Shown here in pieces: positions 23,809 to 37,000 of a stretch of 64,000 nucleotides of DNA. Under the pieces are notes generated by a model. That model was not told the origin of the DNA and did no database searches. It saw nothing but the letters and a program-made list of their open reading frames with translations. Within the stretch, counting starts at the first letter, position 1. The number at the start of each line of letters is the position of its first letter. The position numbers and the translations under genes are program-made. The DNA comes from Blasia pusilla (Eukaryota; Marchantiophyta; Marchantiopsida; Blasiales). The stretch spans positions 32,426,001 to 32,490,000 of the forward strand of contig CM114274.1 in NCBI GenBank assembly GCA_050084515.1, read 5' to 3'.

Positions 23809-26800
23809 TTGAATATATTTATGAATGCATTGGATATGCCCTTCAATGACATACATTGGAAGTGGGAAAAGATGAAGAGTATAAGATTTTGGATCTCATC
23901 TTTTGGTATGTGTTATGTTCATGGAAAAGTAAAACTCCCATTTGTAAGGTCTCGTCCGCCAATTTTTATATTATTGGTTTATGGTATTGGAGCTCAAAGT
24001 CTTCATTTTCTTTCATACGTTAACCTTTTAATTGTCCTCTTTGGTTAGCATTAACTGGAGCTCAAGTCAAGGAACAAGTTGGTGGCACTAGAAACTTTTG
24101 TATTAAATGTGGAATTCATCATTATTTTGGCCTATTGCATTCTAACAAGGGAAGTAATCCAAAATTTTCTCAAATATATATTCATTCATGAATTGGAAAA
24201 TCAAGGATGAATTGTGTCAAATGATCTTTAATTGGGGATCTTAAGAGGGTTGCAAGATATACCATATGAACATTTCAAAAAAATTATTAATGAGGCAAGT
24301 GGTTCTAATCTTCATGTCATTCTAAAAGCGCATTATCGAGGATTGGATTCCAAACCCTATAGCTTACGAATCGTATCTAAGGTTGATTCATGCTTACATA
24401 GTAATGGAAGTGAACTAGTTGACTATCTTGATATTATTGTCCAATTACATGGAGGAGGGATAAGTCATATTTTAGATCTAAATAAAGCATACATTTCATT
24501 TCATTTTTTCCCATTATTTGTCTATTCCTATATTAGGTTGGCACCCACAAATACCTCTTGGGAGATTTGAAGAACTTACAACCGCCAATAATTCTACTAT
24601 AATGGATGGAGACATCAAAGGATTAATGATTTCATAGAGGCACAAAGAATCAATCATGAGATTTCTTATAAAGGAAGTAAAGAAACTATGATCGCCCTAC
24701 ATCTTACGCCATTTGACTTCAAACATGTGTTGGTACCAAAGATGATAATTCATTTCTTTGATATGGTTATCTTACTCAAGAGTATACGGTTGATAATTAT
24801 GCCACAATAGAGAAGCCAGAAATGTCTTGGATTCACTTAAATAAAAAGGAATTGCGAGCTTAATTATATAAAGATGTAAAGGATCCCATGTATCAAAATA
24901 ATAGAGATGATGCAAGTGTTAAGAGGTGAATTGTATTTCCTTCTCCTTTCAATGGGATCGACAAAATATGCATGAACTAACTAAGATACAATTTCCATAG
25001 TGAAATACCTTTAGAAACCATATTATTTTCTTATAATGACATGAAGTCCTAAATAGGAGGAGATCACATCAACACTACTACAAGGTCAATAACCTAGCTA
25101 TTAATTGATAGACCATATGTGATTGTGCGAGTTTTTGAAAAAAAAAAAAGAATGATTAAGGATCCCTGATTGAGAAGAACATCTTTGATAGGGTTGTGGA
25201 TTATATTCATATGGTTGAATTCCCAAAAATAGGTTAACCATACGTACGTATTTTGATTATTCTTGGTCACAAGGCTAAGCCACACTCTTCAATTGATTAT
25301 GATGATACAATATCAATCGAGATCTCTAATCCAAACACTCATTCAAGACTTCATTCTACTATAGCTAATCTCATGTTTCATGATCCATATGGGCAACTCA
25401 ATCCAAATGCTCCATGCCTCGATAAGGAAACCAAACATTATATCCAAGGCTATCATAAGCCTTTTGCAAGCATGACTACGGAGAGCGAGGACAAATATCT
25501 AATGTATGAAAGGTATGCAATCTATGATTAAAATTTACTTCTTTTGTTTAACCATATTCCTTGAAAAACACTTTCGTGAAAGAAAATATTTTGGATAATG
25601 GAGTAAAGATAGTGAAGCGCAATCAAAGTTTGGATAGTTATGGGTTATTCCTAACAATCTTTTGTTATGTACTTTCTTTGATTATCATATCAATTTTATT
25701 TCTATTATAAAATATTTATATAAATATGTATATAAGGGATTTGATGTGTTATCACTTAACGTTTCAAATGATGCAACTACCAAAACAATAAGAAAGGTTA
25801 TTGATGAGACATCACATTATCCTGGTAAAAGGTGGTGACTTATTCTATGACCCTTTTTTTCGTTCCTTCAATATATGAGCACATTATTGAACATGTGATA
25901 CCTTACTACTTTTGTTTAATCCTAGTTATTGCATAATATGCATGGATATATTTCTTCTATTGAGGCATATTAGAGATTGATCAAGTTTAGTAGACATGCT
26001 AAACATCCAAGTATTGTAAGATTAGAAAATCATGTACTCGAGTTTCAAATGTTTTTCTTCAATGATCAAAATAATATCAAGGAGATACTACAGAGGAATA
26101 AGGAGACAATTCTTACGCAACAGTTTACAACTAATCATTTAGATTGAGAGGCTCAAAAAAAAACTCTACATCGAATTTCCTTCATAATATTGTCAAACCT
26201 ATGGAAAATGGATTGATAGAATTCAAAGAAGAAATATTTGTGTTCATCCAATCAAGGATAACCACAAATGTCTAATACGTCTTACTTGTCGAAGAAAATT
26301 CGTTCGTAGTTGCCACAATGTGCATATTAAGTATGTAAATGTTCAAGCATCTTCTTGAATATTGCAATGTTCAATATATTAAGCAAATAAATTCAAGTTT
26401 GGATAGGTGACGAAGAACACCATTGGTTGCCATTTTCTTCTTTCATCATACTCGAGACGCAACTACAAATAAAAACTTGAGAACTGTGCATGAAGTGTTA
26501 TATCCAATATTTAAGGAGGTTTCTATTCAAATGGGGCATCTTGAGGATCATAAGGAGGTGTTCTCATACTTCCAAGAAGTATAAGAAATTTGCGCAGTTC
26601 GTAGGCTCCATCAACTCTTTGTTATTATTATGGCTTATAACACACCAACTCAACTTGCTCAACTATTGAATCAATTTGTTATTCCACTTATAGATGATAT
26701 CTTATATGAACAATGTGAGATAATTCATATTCCTATTTCTTTAGTAAGACTTTTTATGGGTTCTTTTTAATTGCTCTTGGACTTATTGCCCAAATCGTGG

Positions 26801-27740
26801 ATATGCAAAAAAATGAGGATTCCTTACCTTGTCCCAAATATCTTGATTATTAACATTGCATTATTGGAAGCTCACTACTACCATTCACAAGATCAAGGAA
26901 AATGACTATGTGATTTTCCATCTATGCCCCTAGTGGATTTTCAGACTCCATCTTCATATTCGTATTTGGAAGTGGAAGAGCTTCTGTATGATCAAGATGA
27001 CGCATATGAATAAGATAGGTTATGAGAGGCAACTTTGAATGATGGACAAAAATTCATTTGGAATGCTATGCATGATAAACTCAATACAATCATTATCAGG
27101 GATACTGCACCCAATTCAAGAATTAACATCTTCATTGATGAGCATGGTGGAACTAGAAAAATATTCTTCTACAATTTTCTTCTCACAAGTGTACCAAATG
27201 TTGGTGGTGTTACTTTAGTTATCGCATCCTTTGGGACAACAACTTTGTTGTTAGATGGAGGTCGAACTACGCATTCACACTTGAAGATCTTATATTACCC
27301 AAAGTTCTTATATCTTTGAGTGTATTCGTATAGATTATCAATTAGTAGCCAAGCTTCATGCCTCATTTAAAAGGCTTGGCTTATTATATAGGATGAGGCA
27401 CTTACGACTCATCGACATGCATTTAAGGTTATAAATTGTTCCTTAAAAGATATTGTGGGAGTGATATCTGAAGCCTTGAGAAGTGTTTTGTTTGGTGGGA
27501 AATAAATAATATTTCGTGGGAATTTTTACGAAGTCTTTGGGAGATATGGTCCAAAATTTATTCAAGCTACACTAAAGAGGTCATCTTTATGGTCTCATAT
27601 AAAGCTTACGAGGAATATGAGAGTTCAAAATTTAAGAGTGGATACACGTGTACAATAATAAACTTTTGTTGGTTGGTTATTGGAGATGAAAGAGGGTCAT
27701 TTACCTTTGCAATTTAACTTGGGAGATGATTTATACACAT
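23809..27740 (+). pseudogene. Helitron Rep-helicase, heavily decayed
   Basis: Scattered plus-strand frames align in order with the Helitron replicase. About 24232-24570 matches the region before the Rep domain (SKPYSLRIVSKVDSC, then DYLDIIVQLHGGGISHILDL, then the HFFPLFVYSYIRLA equivalent of LQYPLLFPYGEDGY). About 25690-25740 matches KYLYKYVYKG. About 25980-26130 (KFSRHAKHPSIVRLENHV...) matches the linker before the helicase. About 26590-26720 (RRLHQLFVIIMAYNTPTQLAQLL) matches RRLF..ILI. About 27035-27319 is the PIF1 helicase start: NDGQKFIWNAM, a broken Walker A (DEHGGTRKIFFYNFLL, normally GxGGTGKT) and LLLDGGRTTHSHLKI. About 27570-27720 retains SLWSHIKL and NMRVQNLR. It would have driven rolling-circle transposition; many stops make it inactive. 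The 5'-TC and CTRR-3' termini were not found. Confidence 0.8.
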
Positions 27741-27777
27741 GGTTACAAAAAAGGACTTGGATGGAAAATTTTGGACA

Positions 27778-28023
27778 TGTCCACAGAAATGGATTGCAAG
27801 AGGTGGGATCCACACTTATAGCTCATAGTAGAAGGTAGGGTAGGGATGGGCGGGAAAATAAGGGAAAAGGAAGTGGAGATGGGAGAAGAAACGAGAAAGT
27901 GCGGATCACGGAGGCAAGTGGGAGGGATGAGAGAGAAAAAAGAGGTGAGACCTATATGGACAAGTCCTTCCATAAGACAGACGTAAGTCTGTGGATATGG
28001 ACGTTGTCCACTTGCAACCTTGT
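27778..28023. repeat. Repeat flanking the Helitron, right copy
   Basis: This is the second copy of the 22.5-kb repeat, same orientation, about 5.2 kb away, ending TTGCAACCTTG. Its last 70 bp (GGACAAGTCC ... GGACGTTGTCCACTTGCAACC) also match, inverted, the left end of the element at 18531. Confidence 0.7.
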
Positions 28024-28369
28024 TTAGACAAGTGTCCATGATATAGAGACAAAGAGTAAGAAAATAAGGGAGTTGAGTGACATCATATCTGGAAAACTAG
28101 GATTTTGAAAAGTTTCATAAGATCAACTTCTAATAAATAAGAGATATAGGTATTCTTACATCAAAAAATCAAGATGTTAATAACATCAACGCAAAATTAA
28201 TGTCTTAATTTCATGGAGAAGTAATTATCATAATTATGATTTATAAGTAATTTATTTCATGAAACAAATAAATCTTCCACCTACACAAATTATATTCTAA
28301 TAAATGTTTGAAATATGTAGAAACATACATACGTCAACACTGAGGTACATATATTTCTACATATACATA

Positions 28370-28570
28370 TTTTCATGTACACAAGTCTAAGATCTATGTA
28401 ACTATGAATCCTACCACATCTACAAATGAACGACTAGGCTATCCAAATTACGTCGAAGTCGTGTGAATAAACATAGATGCTAACATGTATCGGTTACCAT
28501 GTACACAAGTCTAAGATCCATCTAATTTTAAATCCTAACACATCTACATGTGAACAACCAGAAAATCCCA
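28370..28570. repeat. Imperfect direct duplication, about 123 bp apart
   Basis: CATGTACACAAGTCTAAGAT, then AAATCCTA.CACATCTACA, occurs at about 28374-28436 and again at about 28498-28560. It is non-coding. Confidence 0.75.
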
Positions 28571-28599
28571 ATAGAAATATTAAATTGATGAAATATACA

Positions 28600-29640
28600 A
28601 TAAGATATGCTTCATCCAAGCATCCACTCAACAATATATTTTGTGATAGTAACAAGAGACAATTTGCAATAAACTCTTAATGTGTGATCTCAGATCAATC
28701 CTAGCCCACTATATAAGAGAGAATCAAGGTTCACTACATGCAAGTTGTATTGTATTACAGAACTTGACATGAATCTAATCTAAGATGAGCTTCATTTAAC
28801 GTATACCCCCTAGATACCTCCATGGGTGACCTATGCATATAGGTAACCTCCATTTAGTAAGTCACAAGCAACCTAGAATACACAAGGTACTAACTTCCTA
28901 CTAACTCTAAACATTTTCCTCTCACAAGAGAATATCACTCAACGTCCCTTAATCCTTGAGACCTATAGGTCAAAGTGGTTCCACATAAAGGATGAGAGGG
29001 TCAACCTCTCAAAGGTTGCTACTTTATAAAGGGAAGGGTGACATATACTCATATGTCATCTCCTAAGCGCATGTCACATATGACCTCTCAAAATGGAGAA
29101 ATTCAAGATCCCTCTAAGGCCTCAATCTTATCTCGGCCTACTATTTCGGAAAAAGGAACTTTACTATGGAAAAAATTGAAAATTTTGGGTAAAAATTGAG
29201 GAGGAGAATGGTGGGACAAAACTTTTGTTTCAAGATAATAAGAGTGGTGTTCTTTTTTGAAATGGGAAGATGGGGTCAAGAAAAGGAAAGGGGACTTCCT
29301 TTTCCCCTTAGCAAATAGAGAAAAGGGAGACCTCCTTTTGTTTTTCCAAAGCAATTGGTAAGAAAGTTTTCTTTTTTCAAGTAAGGGGTTTAAGGGCAAA
29401 TTTTCATTTAAAATAAATGAGAATAATTTTTGTTTTGTTATTTACATTACCTTCTTGCATGCTAAAATCGAGAAGTGACATATGTTTCCTACATGCTTCA
29501 CATAGTAATTCTTCATTTGTTGAGTTGCCAAAAATTATGCAAAATGAAACAATCTTAGTTCGAATGTCTAGCGTTAGAAGTATGCAGCAAGAAATATCCA
29601 ACTAGGGAAAGTTTTCGAATCACACGTTTCCGGAAAGATT
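28600..29640. other. No gene seen
   Basis: AT-rich with short ORFs on both strands that show no motifs. A purine-rich stretch lies at about 29250-29400. Confidence 0.5.
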
Positions 29641-29865
29641 TCACTGAAAACTAGTAAGGTGCTCGAACGATGCACGGGAAATAAAAAAGTTTTTGAAGAG
29701 CTTTTGTTAGTGTATAGCCTGCGAGGGAAGAGATATGATGCTGCACAAATTCAAAATTTTGTTCTCGCTGCCGAAAGAATGTGAAACATTTTCTTGTTAC
29801 CGGTTGCCACGTGTCAAACATGGAGGTGTTTGCAAATGAAGATGGCACTTTCCCATATTAATATA
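29640..29865. repeat. Dispersed repeat, copy 2
   Basis: Shares ordered blocks with 17926-18145: CTAGTAAGGTGCTCG, ATGCACGGGAAATAAAAAAG, GTGAAACATTTTCTTGTTAC, TTGCCACGTGTCA, GAGGTGTTTGCAAATGAAGA, then an AATATAGATTA-type tail. It lies about 1.2 kb upstream of the strumpellin start codon, so its G-box-like CACGTG could fall in that promoter region. Confidence 0.7.
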
Positions 29866-30159
29866 GATTACCAACCATCCAATTTCTCCATTGTTAAAAT
29901 TTCACACTTTTTTTTGAAGATCTTTTTGTTTCCGTTTTTAACCACCATCCTTTGGACTAGCACTAGTTTAAGTAGGAAGTGGCAAGCACCAAAACTTGAC
30001 TCAACACGACCAAGAATATAGGTGCTTGTACAAAAGGGCTGCACCAAAGGAATCCAAGGGCAAAAGTTGCGGGGCCGATTGAACTCAAAGAATCCAACTA
30101 ATATACCCAAACAACTTGCAACCTCCTGTTTTTTCAAATTCCAAAGTGAGTTGTTCCCA

Positions 30160-31088
30160 TTTAGGAGTCTCTACTCATTTAAGAGTCTCCTTCCAAATTA
30201 GTTTTGAAGATGATTTGACCATTAACTCCACCTTCACTTCGGTCACACGTGAGGACAATCGCGAGGAAAACGACTAATGCGTCCATTGAAAAACTTCAAC
30301 CAAACCCAAAAGAAATAAAGATTCTTCTTAGAGCAGTTTTCTTCTTCTGCTATCATGTGGAGGAGGCGAAAATGATCTGGCAAGCTTAGGCGGAAACCTT
30401 CGAAATGCTGTGCTTCAAACTTGGAGCTCGCGCAGTGTAGCGGATTGACGACGGCCTGTTCGTCATTTTGCTGGACTGGTCCGGTGTCAGGTTTTCCTTA
30501 GCAGTCAGTGACTGCCCAGCCCGTCCTTGAGTGGAAGGCAATCTGCACTTAAAATGGCTGGAGACAGAGGATTACTTTCTGCCCGGAAAGTCTAGCATCG
30601 GAGATGTAGCAGATAATTGTGGTGGGAGATTCAGAAGATGAAAAGTGCTGACATTGGGATCCGTGGCAACTCAAATTTCAGGGAGGGGGATGTGAAATTG
30701 CTTTCAGCTCTCCTGAGTTTTGGTTTACAGGGCCGCGGGCAAGGCGGAGTTTCCAGTAATCCTCGGGAGTGCAAGGCAATGTTGCGATCGTTTTCTCCGT
30801 ATAGATTTGCAGGGAGGTCTTCTAAATTGTTGGATCTTTTTGAAGAGTGTTGTTCGACTGAGGAGTAACTTAAAAGTTATACAGAAATTTGCGGGGCGGT
30901 GTTTGGATCGTGGAATCGATGCGTACCTCATGAATGAAGGCAGTTTCGTACTTTTGGATATTCCGTAGGGGAAACATCGGTCAATTGAGTAAAAGATCGG
31001 TTTCTGGTGTGAATGCTGTGAGACGTGGATTGAAGTCCGAGGAGAGTTGTGGAAAGTGGATATCAGGTTTAGTGGAACGCGTGGAGGG
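30160..31088 (+). promoter_or_regulatory. Probable promoter and 5' untranslated region of strumpellin
   Basis: No transposon signature is visible in the 900 bp before the strumpellin start, and GC content rises from about 30350, as in a transcribed leader. Several upstream ATGs open short frames (for example one ending near 30868), which could lower translation or belong to spliced-out sequence. I cannot place a TATA box or transcription start with confidence. Confidence 0.35.
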
Positions 31089-34000
31089 ATGACTCGCAGG
31101 GATGCCGACTTCATTGAAAAACCAGTGGGAGCGGCTTTGCTTCGAATTGTAAGTCGAGCTCAGGCGTTGCTAGCAGAACTGCTTCGGCTGTCGGATCGTG
31201 TGCCTCCTGTATTTTATCCTTCTACAGACCCGCGATTCGTCTCTGTTCTTTTTGATTTTAGGTGAGATCAACTGACGTTAAGTTCAAGGCTTTCAGTTCA
31301 GCATGCACTTTGTTACGTTCTGTGCACTTTGAGCTTCAGAATTGGACTCCCAATATTTCCTCCAATTTCGACCATTTTTTTCGGATAAGTTTTTTTGTCA
31401 GGGCCTTTTATTTTTATTTTCTAGTATCTTCATCAGTAAAGTTCTAATTTGTATTTGTTTCCTGCCTCATCATGAACACAATAACATGCAAACGCAGCTG
31501 ACCTTATTTGGCTCAAACCAATATTTTCCATAAATCTTAGGAACCGTCTTCTGTTGAGTTGTACAAAAAGCATTCTTTCCTCATGCTTTATCTGGTAGAA
31601 AAATGTAATGAATCGCGGAAATTCAGTAATCTTTAGCGACACAATCTGCTTCTCAGTACATCAGTCAAATTGGTGCAGAGTACACTCGTTTCATAAATTT
31701 AATTGCTTACTAGAGATGTTTCTCTCTTTGTCAGATATCTCAAATCACCTGAACTCTTCGAAGAGCGTATTGAAGCCAGTGAAGAATTGTTTGCACTCGA
31801 TGATGAATTCCGAGAGACCTATCAACCTTTCATTGAACGGTTTTTTATGCTGTTTGACGGAATTGTCAAGTACTATAATGATCTCTTGCGCTATCTCGAC
31901 GACTTGCAGGTATGATTAGACCAATTTTTTGATGCTGGAATTTAAAGTAGAGCTGTCCGTCAATTGTTGCCATACAGGACATTTGATTTTTGTAATGTGT
32001 CACTTCGTTTTTCCATGTCTAATCTTTTATGAGCATCTTAGTAGAAGTTCCTGCTACATAATGGTTTCATACGCATGTGTTTTGATAGGATGGCTGGTAG
32101 ATGTACCTTAGATAACGGTGGTTATTTCGAACTGATAGATTCAAGACCTTCAGCGTAAACCATGTTTAATCTGGATGAGGATAAATACGTAGTGGACAAT
32201 ACTGGTTGCAGCGGGGTTTTAGTAAAGCATCTTGATCGTCTTTTCCACTGATGCTTTTGCTTTTAATGGCGAGATGGCAACACCCAGCTATGCAAGGAGA
32301 TCTGTGAATGTTGTTCCTTGCTTTTTTGGATCCAACCCCTCTGAGGCAGTTCTCCGGTCCACCTGAAAATGTACATCCTAGCTGGAGTTGTACAAATACT
32401 AAATGCGAGTCTTTCCTCTTCCCTGCTGGAATGTGACAGAATATTGCAGAACGTTCCTGCTGAATGCTCCTGCTAAACAGCGAATAGATTTATCCTGTAA
32501 AATCTGGGATTCCTTGCAGATGTTCTAGTTTAGCTTGTTTGTTTGGCGGTCTATGATTCTTTTGGTTCAGATGGTTTGAATGGATTGCATTTTCTATCTC
32601 GCAGGAAGGGTTATTTATCGAGAGCACTATTGAGAGTGTACTGGTTAATGAAGAAGGTTGTCAACTTATGGTTGAAGCAGTGACGCTTCATGGAGTAATT
32701 CTTATGCTTTTGGAGCATAGGCTTCATGGAACCCTGCGAGAACAGTTTGTAATTGCCTATTATCGAAGTCTTGGTTCTACTGATATTCCCAATTTTGATG
32801 CCATCTGCACACTCTGTCGCTGTTCTCCTTCCCCTTCAACCTCTACAATGGCTTCTGTTGCCTCCATTGCCCAGCTTCTGCAAGGACCCCCTCCTCCTGT
32901 GCCCTCCACCATGCTGATGCTTTCCAGACTAGATGAATTATTGGCTCGATTTATGTTTCCTGGGCATGTAATCGAGACCATGATTGGGCAGCTCCTCAGT
33001 GATGATTTGTACCACCAGGTGCGTCATTATCCTAATCCAGAGCACAGGAGTACTGCACTTGGGGCACAAGCAAGTTGTCTGTACATTCTTTTGTTCCATG
33101 CACCTCAGATGTTGCACAATGACCAGCTTGCTATGCGGAGTATAGTTGACAAGTTTTTCAGAGAATGCTGGGTCATTCCGATCTTCATGGGCTTTACTGT
33201 GGATCTTTCACAAGCGTGGGACAGATTTAAGGCAGCCAAGGCTGCTCTTTCGTCCTTCATCACACCTTCTGCAGTCTCAGATCTTGCGCAACGGCATATG
33301 TCCAAAGTGAGCCTTGACATTTGGAACCATAAGCGAAACTTGCATGTTTGAAATCTGCAATCCGAAAGCTTCAATGTTCCTGCTGTAGTGATTGTAAGTT
33401 GCTTGGCTATTAACTGGCGAAGATGAGATGTTCTCCCGTAGTGTTGCAGAAAATATATGGTGGTGATCGGTGGATGCGTTCTAAGACTCTGGAAATTTCT
33501 CCTATTACTTGTGAGGACTGATCAAATATGTACTCCTTGCTTTGCTCAGACAGTTTCTACTCTGTTTCTGCAGGTTGCCATACTCTTGTCAGAGTTGAGT
33601 GCTTTTCTTTCTGAAGGAGTTTTAACCCAAGATTATGTGCTGAGCAACATGTCCAGCTTACTCTCTTGCATGAGGAATTGTAATGTAACATTGCGCTGGC
33701 TTCTACTGCATCACAATGTGAGTTTCTTCCATGGACTCATGGTAAGATCAGTTGTTGTTGAATGTATCAAAGGTTTGTGCTCACAGGGAGTTCCTCATTC
33801 AACCTTTTGGCTATTGATAAAATGGGACCTTGAAGCATAGACTGAAGGGTTTTGTTGCCGGATCTAGCAGGCAAGTTCTGTGGTTTATTTGTGCACATAG
33901 CTCATGCATGTTGTTGAGGGCTGTTTTCTCAGGAATAGAAGTTTGACTGCGGAATGGCCAATTTTCCAGACAGCAAGCAAGAAGTTACGAGATGCAGTGG

Positions 34001-37000
34001 TGGGAAGTGTCAACCATCAGAATTCCAGCTATGACACATTGCTTTCACTGCTACTGGATACTGCATCGGTGTGCTCTTTTACTCCAATTCAATTTGAGTA
34101 TCCCTGAAATTAGTACTCTTGGGAAAGGGCTTAAATTATGCCGACTGTTCTTTCAGGAAACTGTAGTTTGATATGGTGACAGACTGGAAGTCTCATCTCT
34201 CTAGTCATGATTGTATTCCTTATACAATCATCCTGGCTCTGTTGGGTTTAGTCCAGTGATAGGTACATTAAGGAGTATCATGTTTTACAGGAAATGCCTT
34301 GAAACTCATGGGATACCTATGTGTGTTTTTTCCCATTCCGTGGGGATTCGTTGGCAGTAGACAGAAGCAGAAAAGGTCAAGTTTGGCTCATTAAAACTCT
34401 TCAGATATAGCATTCACACTGAGCGCATGGGTTGCGGGGTTTGATATTGCTGTCGACAATGTCAATGTGCTTGCTCCTTGTTGACAATATTGCATTTAGT
34501 TGCTTACACTGGTCTTCTCTACAGCTGGAGTTCGAGGTAAAGTGGGTTTATGGAGATTTACTGGATGGTAAACAAATACGATGGGAACAGTGCAGGGCTC
34601 ATGCTGCTGATTGCATTCAAGAACTTTCAGATTTCTTTTCTGGATCAAAGGTAGCCTTTCACTTAGTTATCTTCTCATGGGCCTTTGTGCCTAGGATCAT
34701 CTGAAGTACCCTGTAGGATACATATGTTCTTTCTTTTTTCAAGAGAATCATCTCTATGATACTGGTTCAGATGGTCATGTTTATTCATTTGATCTTCTTC
34801 TGAACTTGAGGTTTGAGCTTTGAACTTAGCCTCAGCATGGGAGTGTCTATGATTCAATATTTTCAATGGTGCAAGCTCAATTAAATGGGGATTTCTCTTG
34901 GAAAGGTCAGACAATAAACCAGTTTTGAAGAATATCTGACGAGGACATAAGCACAAACATACAACTTTCTACCCTTGTTTCTAAATCATTCATAGAAGCC
35001 TCAGTTTGTGATTTCCTTGGAGTTAATGTGGGAGGAAATTGTGCAGCGTTTTGATGTAATCAAAAAGTAAGGATCCGAGGAGCAAAGTTATTCTAAAGAT
35101 ATTTACGAGAGTTGTCAAACAATTCACAGATTAGTCCTGTCTTTCCTTATTTATAAAATTGGACAACTTAAAAGAATTTGGTTGCCTGAAATCTCTCGTG
35201 GGACAAGGGGTGTTGAGTAACTTGTACCTTATCTCTTTTGTGAGACCTGCAGATTCTTTCTAGGAAAGTGGCTGATGAAAACTTACAGCGTTGGTTCCAG
35301 CAGATGGCTTCTCAGGTTATCTGATTCTTTCTTCTTTGTTTGTATACATGTTCTTTCGGTTTCCTCCCATCAGATAGAAAGCTTAGATGAGGTTGTGACT
35401 CTGATACACTGATTAGCAACATGTATCTTGATGGGGATGTGCATTTATGTTCATCGAAGAATGCCTATCTTGGAGAAAAAAAGAACCAACCTGAAGAAAA
35501 TAAATGTCTACTGATAAGAGGATTTATTTTTGGCAGCTGCTTTGCCCTGTAGATTCCCAACGTAGGTTTTTCCTGGAAATGAATTATACACTACAAAATT
35601 TTCCTTAACGATTGTGTTGAGTCTAAGGGCTTCTCCAGGATAATGATCCAAATTGAAAGTCGTGGTTGTCATTTTTGAGAATCAGGTGAATTCTCTGGAT
35701 TATTTAGAGACTATAAGTGCTGGTCGAAAGATTCAGCACATAATTGCTGCTTTGGAGGAGGTGGAGCAATTTCATCAGGTTCGAAATTTGTTTTTGAGCA
35801 CTCCATTTGCACATCTGTGTCTGTAGTCAAATTTGTTCATATTCCTGCCCCTCAGTCCTTTGTATTCACCTCTGTTCCTTCTTTACTCTGCTCCCATCTA
35901 TTCTATTCTATGTATATCTATTCCTGTGGCACTTTGATGTATTCAGAAGTTCCCACGTTTCCTCTATTTCTTCTTCATCTATCTATTTAAATAAAGGGCT
36001 TGTGCTTCGTACATGAGTTTGTTAACCTGGTAGTATTCTTGAAGATATTTTATTTATGTGGATTTGATGTTTAGTCATCTTTTCCAGATTACATCTACAA
36101 GCTTGTCAAAGCTGACACGTATACTAATGATCTGCAGATTGAGAGTAGCTTACAAACCAAGCAGTATCTATTTGAAACAAGAGCTCAGCTTCATGAGATG
36201 GTTCGCACCCTCAACGTACAAGAGAATACACTTGCCACTGTGTCTGTGGTACGAATATTCACCTTTCGTCGATGAATCCAGACATGTGCAGGATTACTGT
36301 GAAGCGCTCCATATAGCATTGAAGTCTCTCAAATAGTAATAGTTCTCAAAGAAGTACACCCTTAAAACAATCTTGCAGGATTAATCTTGGACATTCTTGC
36401 GGGAATTAATTGTGACTTTGGTTTGTTGGGTGTTCATCATTCTGTAATGTTTGAAGTGCATGATGAATTGAATGTGGCAGGTTAGTGATGTAGCCTATGC
36501 TTGGGGCTCCATTGACTTTTTTACGAAGCGTATACATGCACGCATACGTGGTGAACCTTTCACTGTATTGAAACTTCAATGCTTATTCTTGAAGCTGCGT
36601 TCTATCATGGATATTCCCCTCCTACGTATTTCTCAGTGTAGCAGGTGCAAACCACTTTGCAACTTCCAACTTAATTGACAATTTGTGGTATTTGGCAGCA
36701 TGCACTCACTCACTTTCACAACAATGAGCATGAGATAGTGCAGTTCAAATTTTGTGTCCATGATGGGAGGACTTTTATAAGAATAAAGAACATTGCAATT
36801 TCACACATCACGAACCTGCCTTCTATGCAGTCTGGATCTACTTTCGGTATCTGAATACTACTCTTCAGAGCTTGTGGTGTATGTTCGGGCAGTTCTGGAG
36901 ATCATCCCAGTAAGTGATATCATACTTTTTTTTTTCAGAAAGCTTTTGAAGACGCATCTTTGTGGTGGTAATAATGTCTGTAATTTTAGAACTCGAGATT

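Noticed and set aside
30617-30968. Upstream ORFs before strumpellin as an independent small gene.
   Set aside because: No motif or conservation is evident, and they fall where the strumpellin 5' leader is expected; they are more simply upstream ORFs.
33931-33945. Acceptor at 33932 for strumpellin exon 5.
   Set aside because: It would put GAA TAG in phase and stop the frame. An upstream acceptor at 33900 keeps the frame open, so it was preferred, though this junction remains uncertain.
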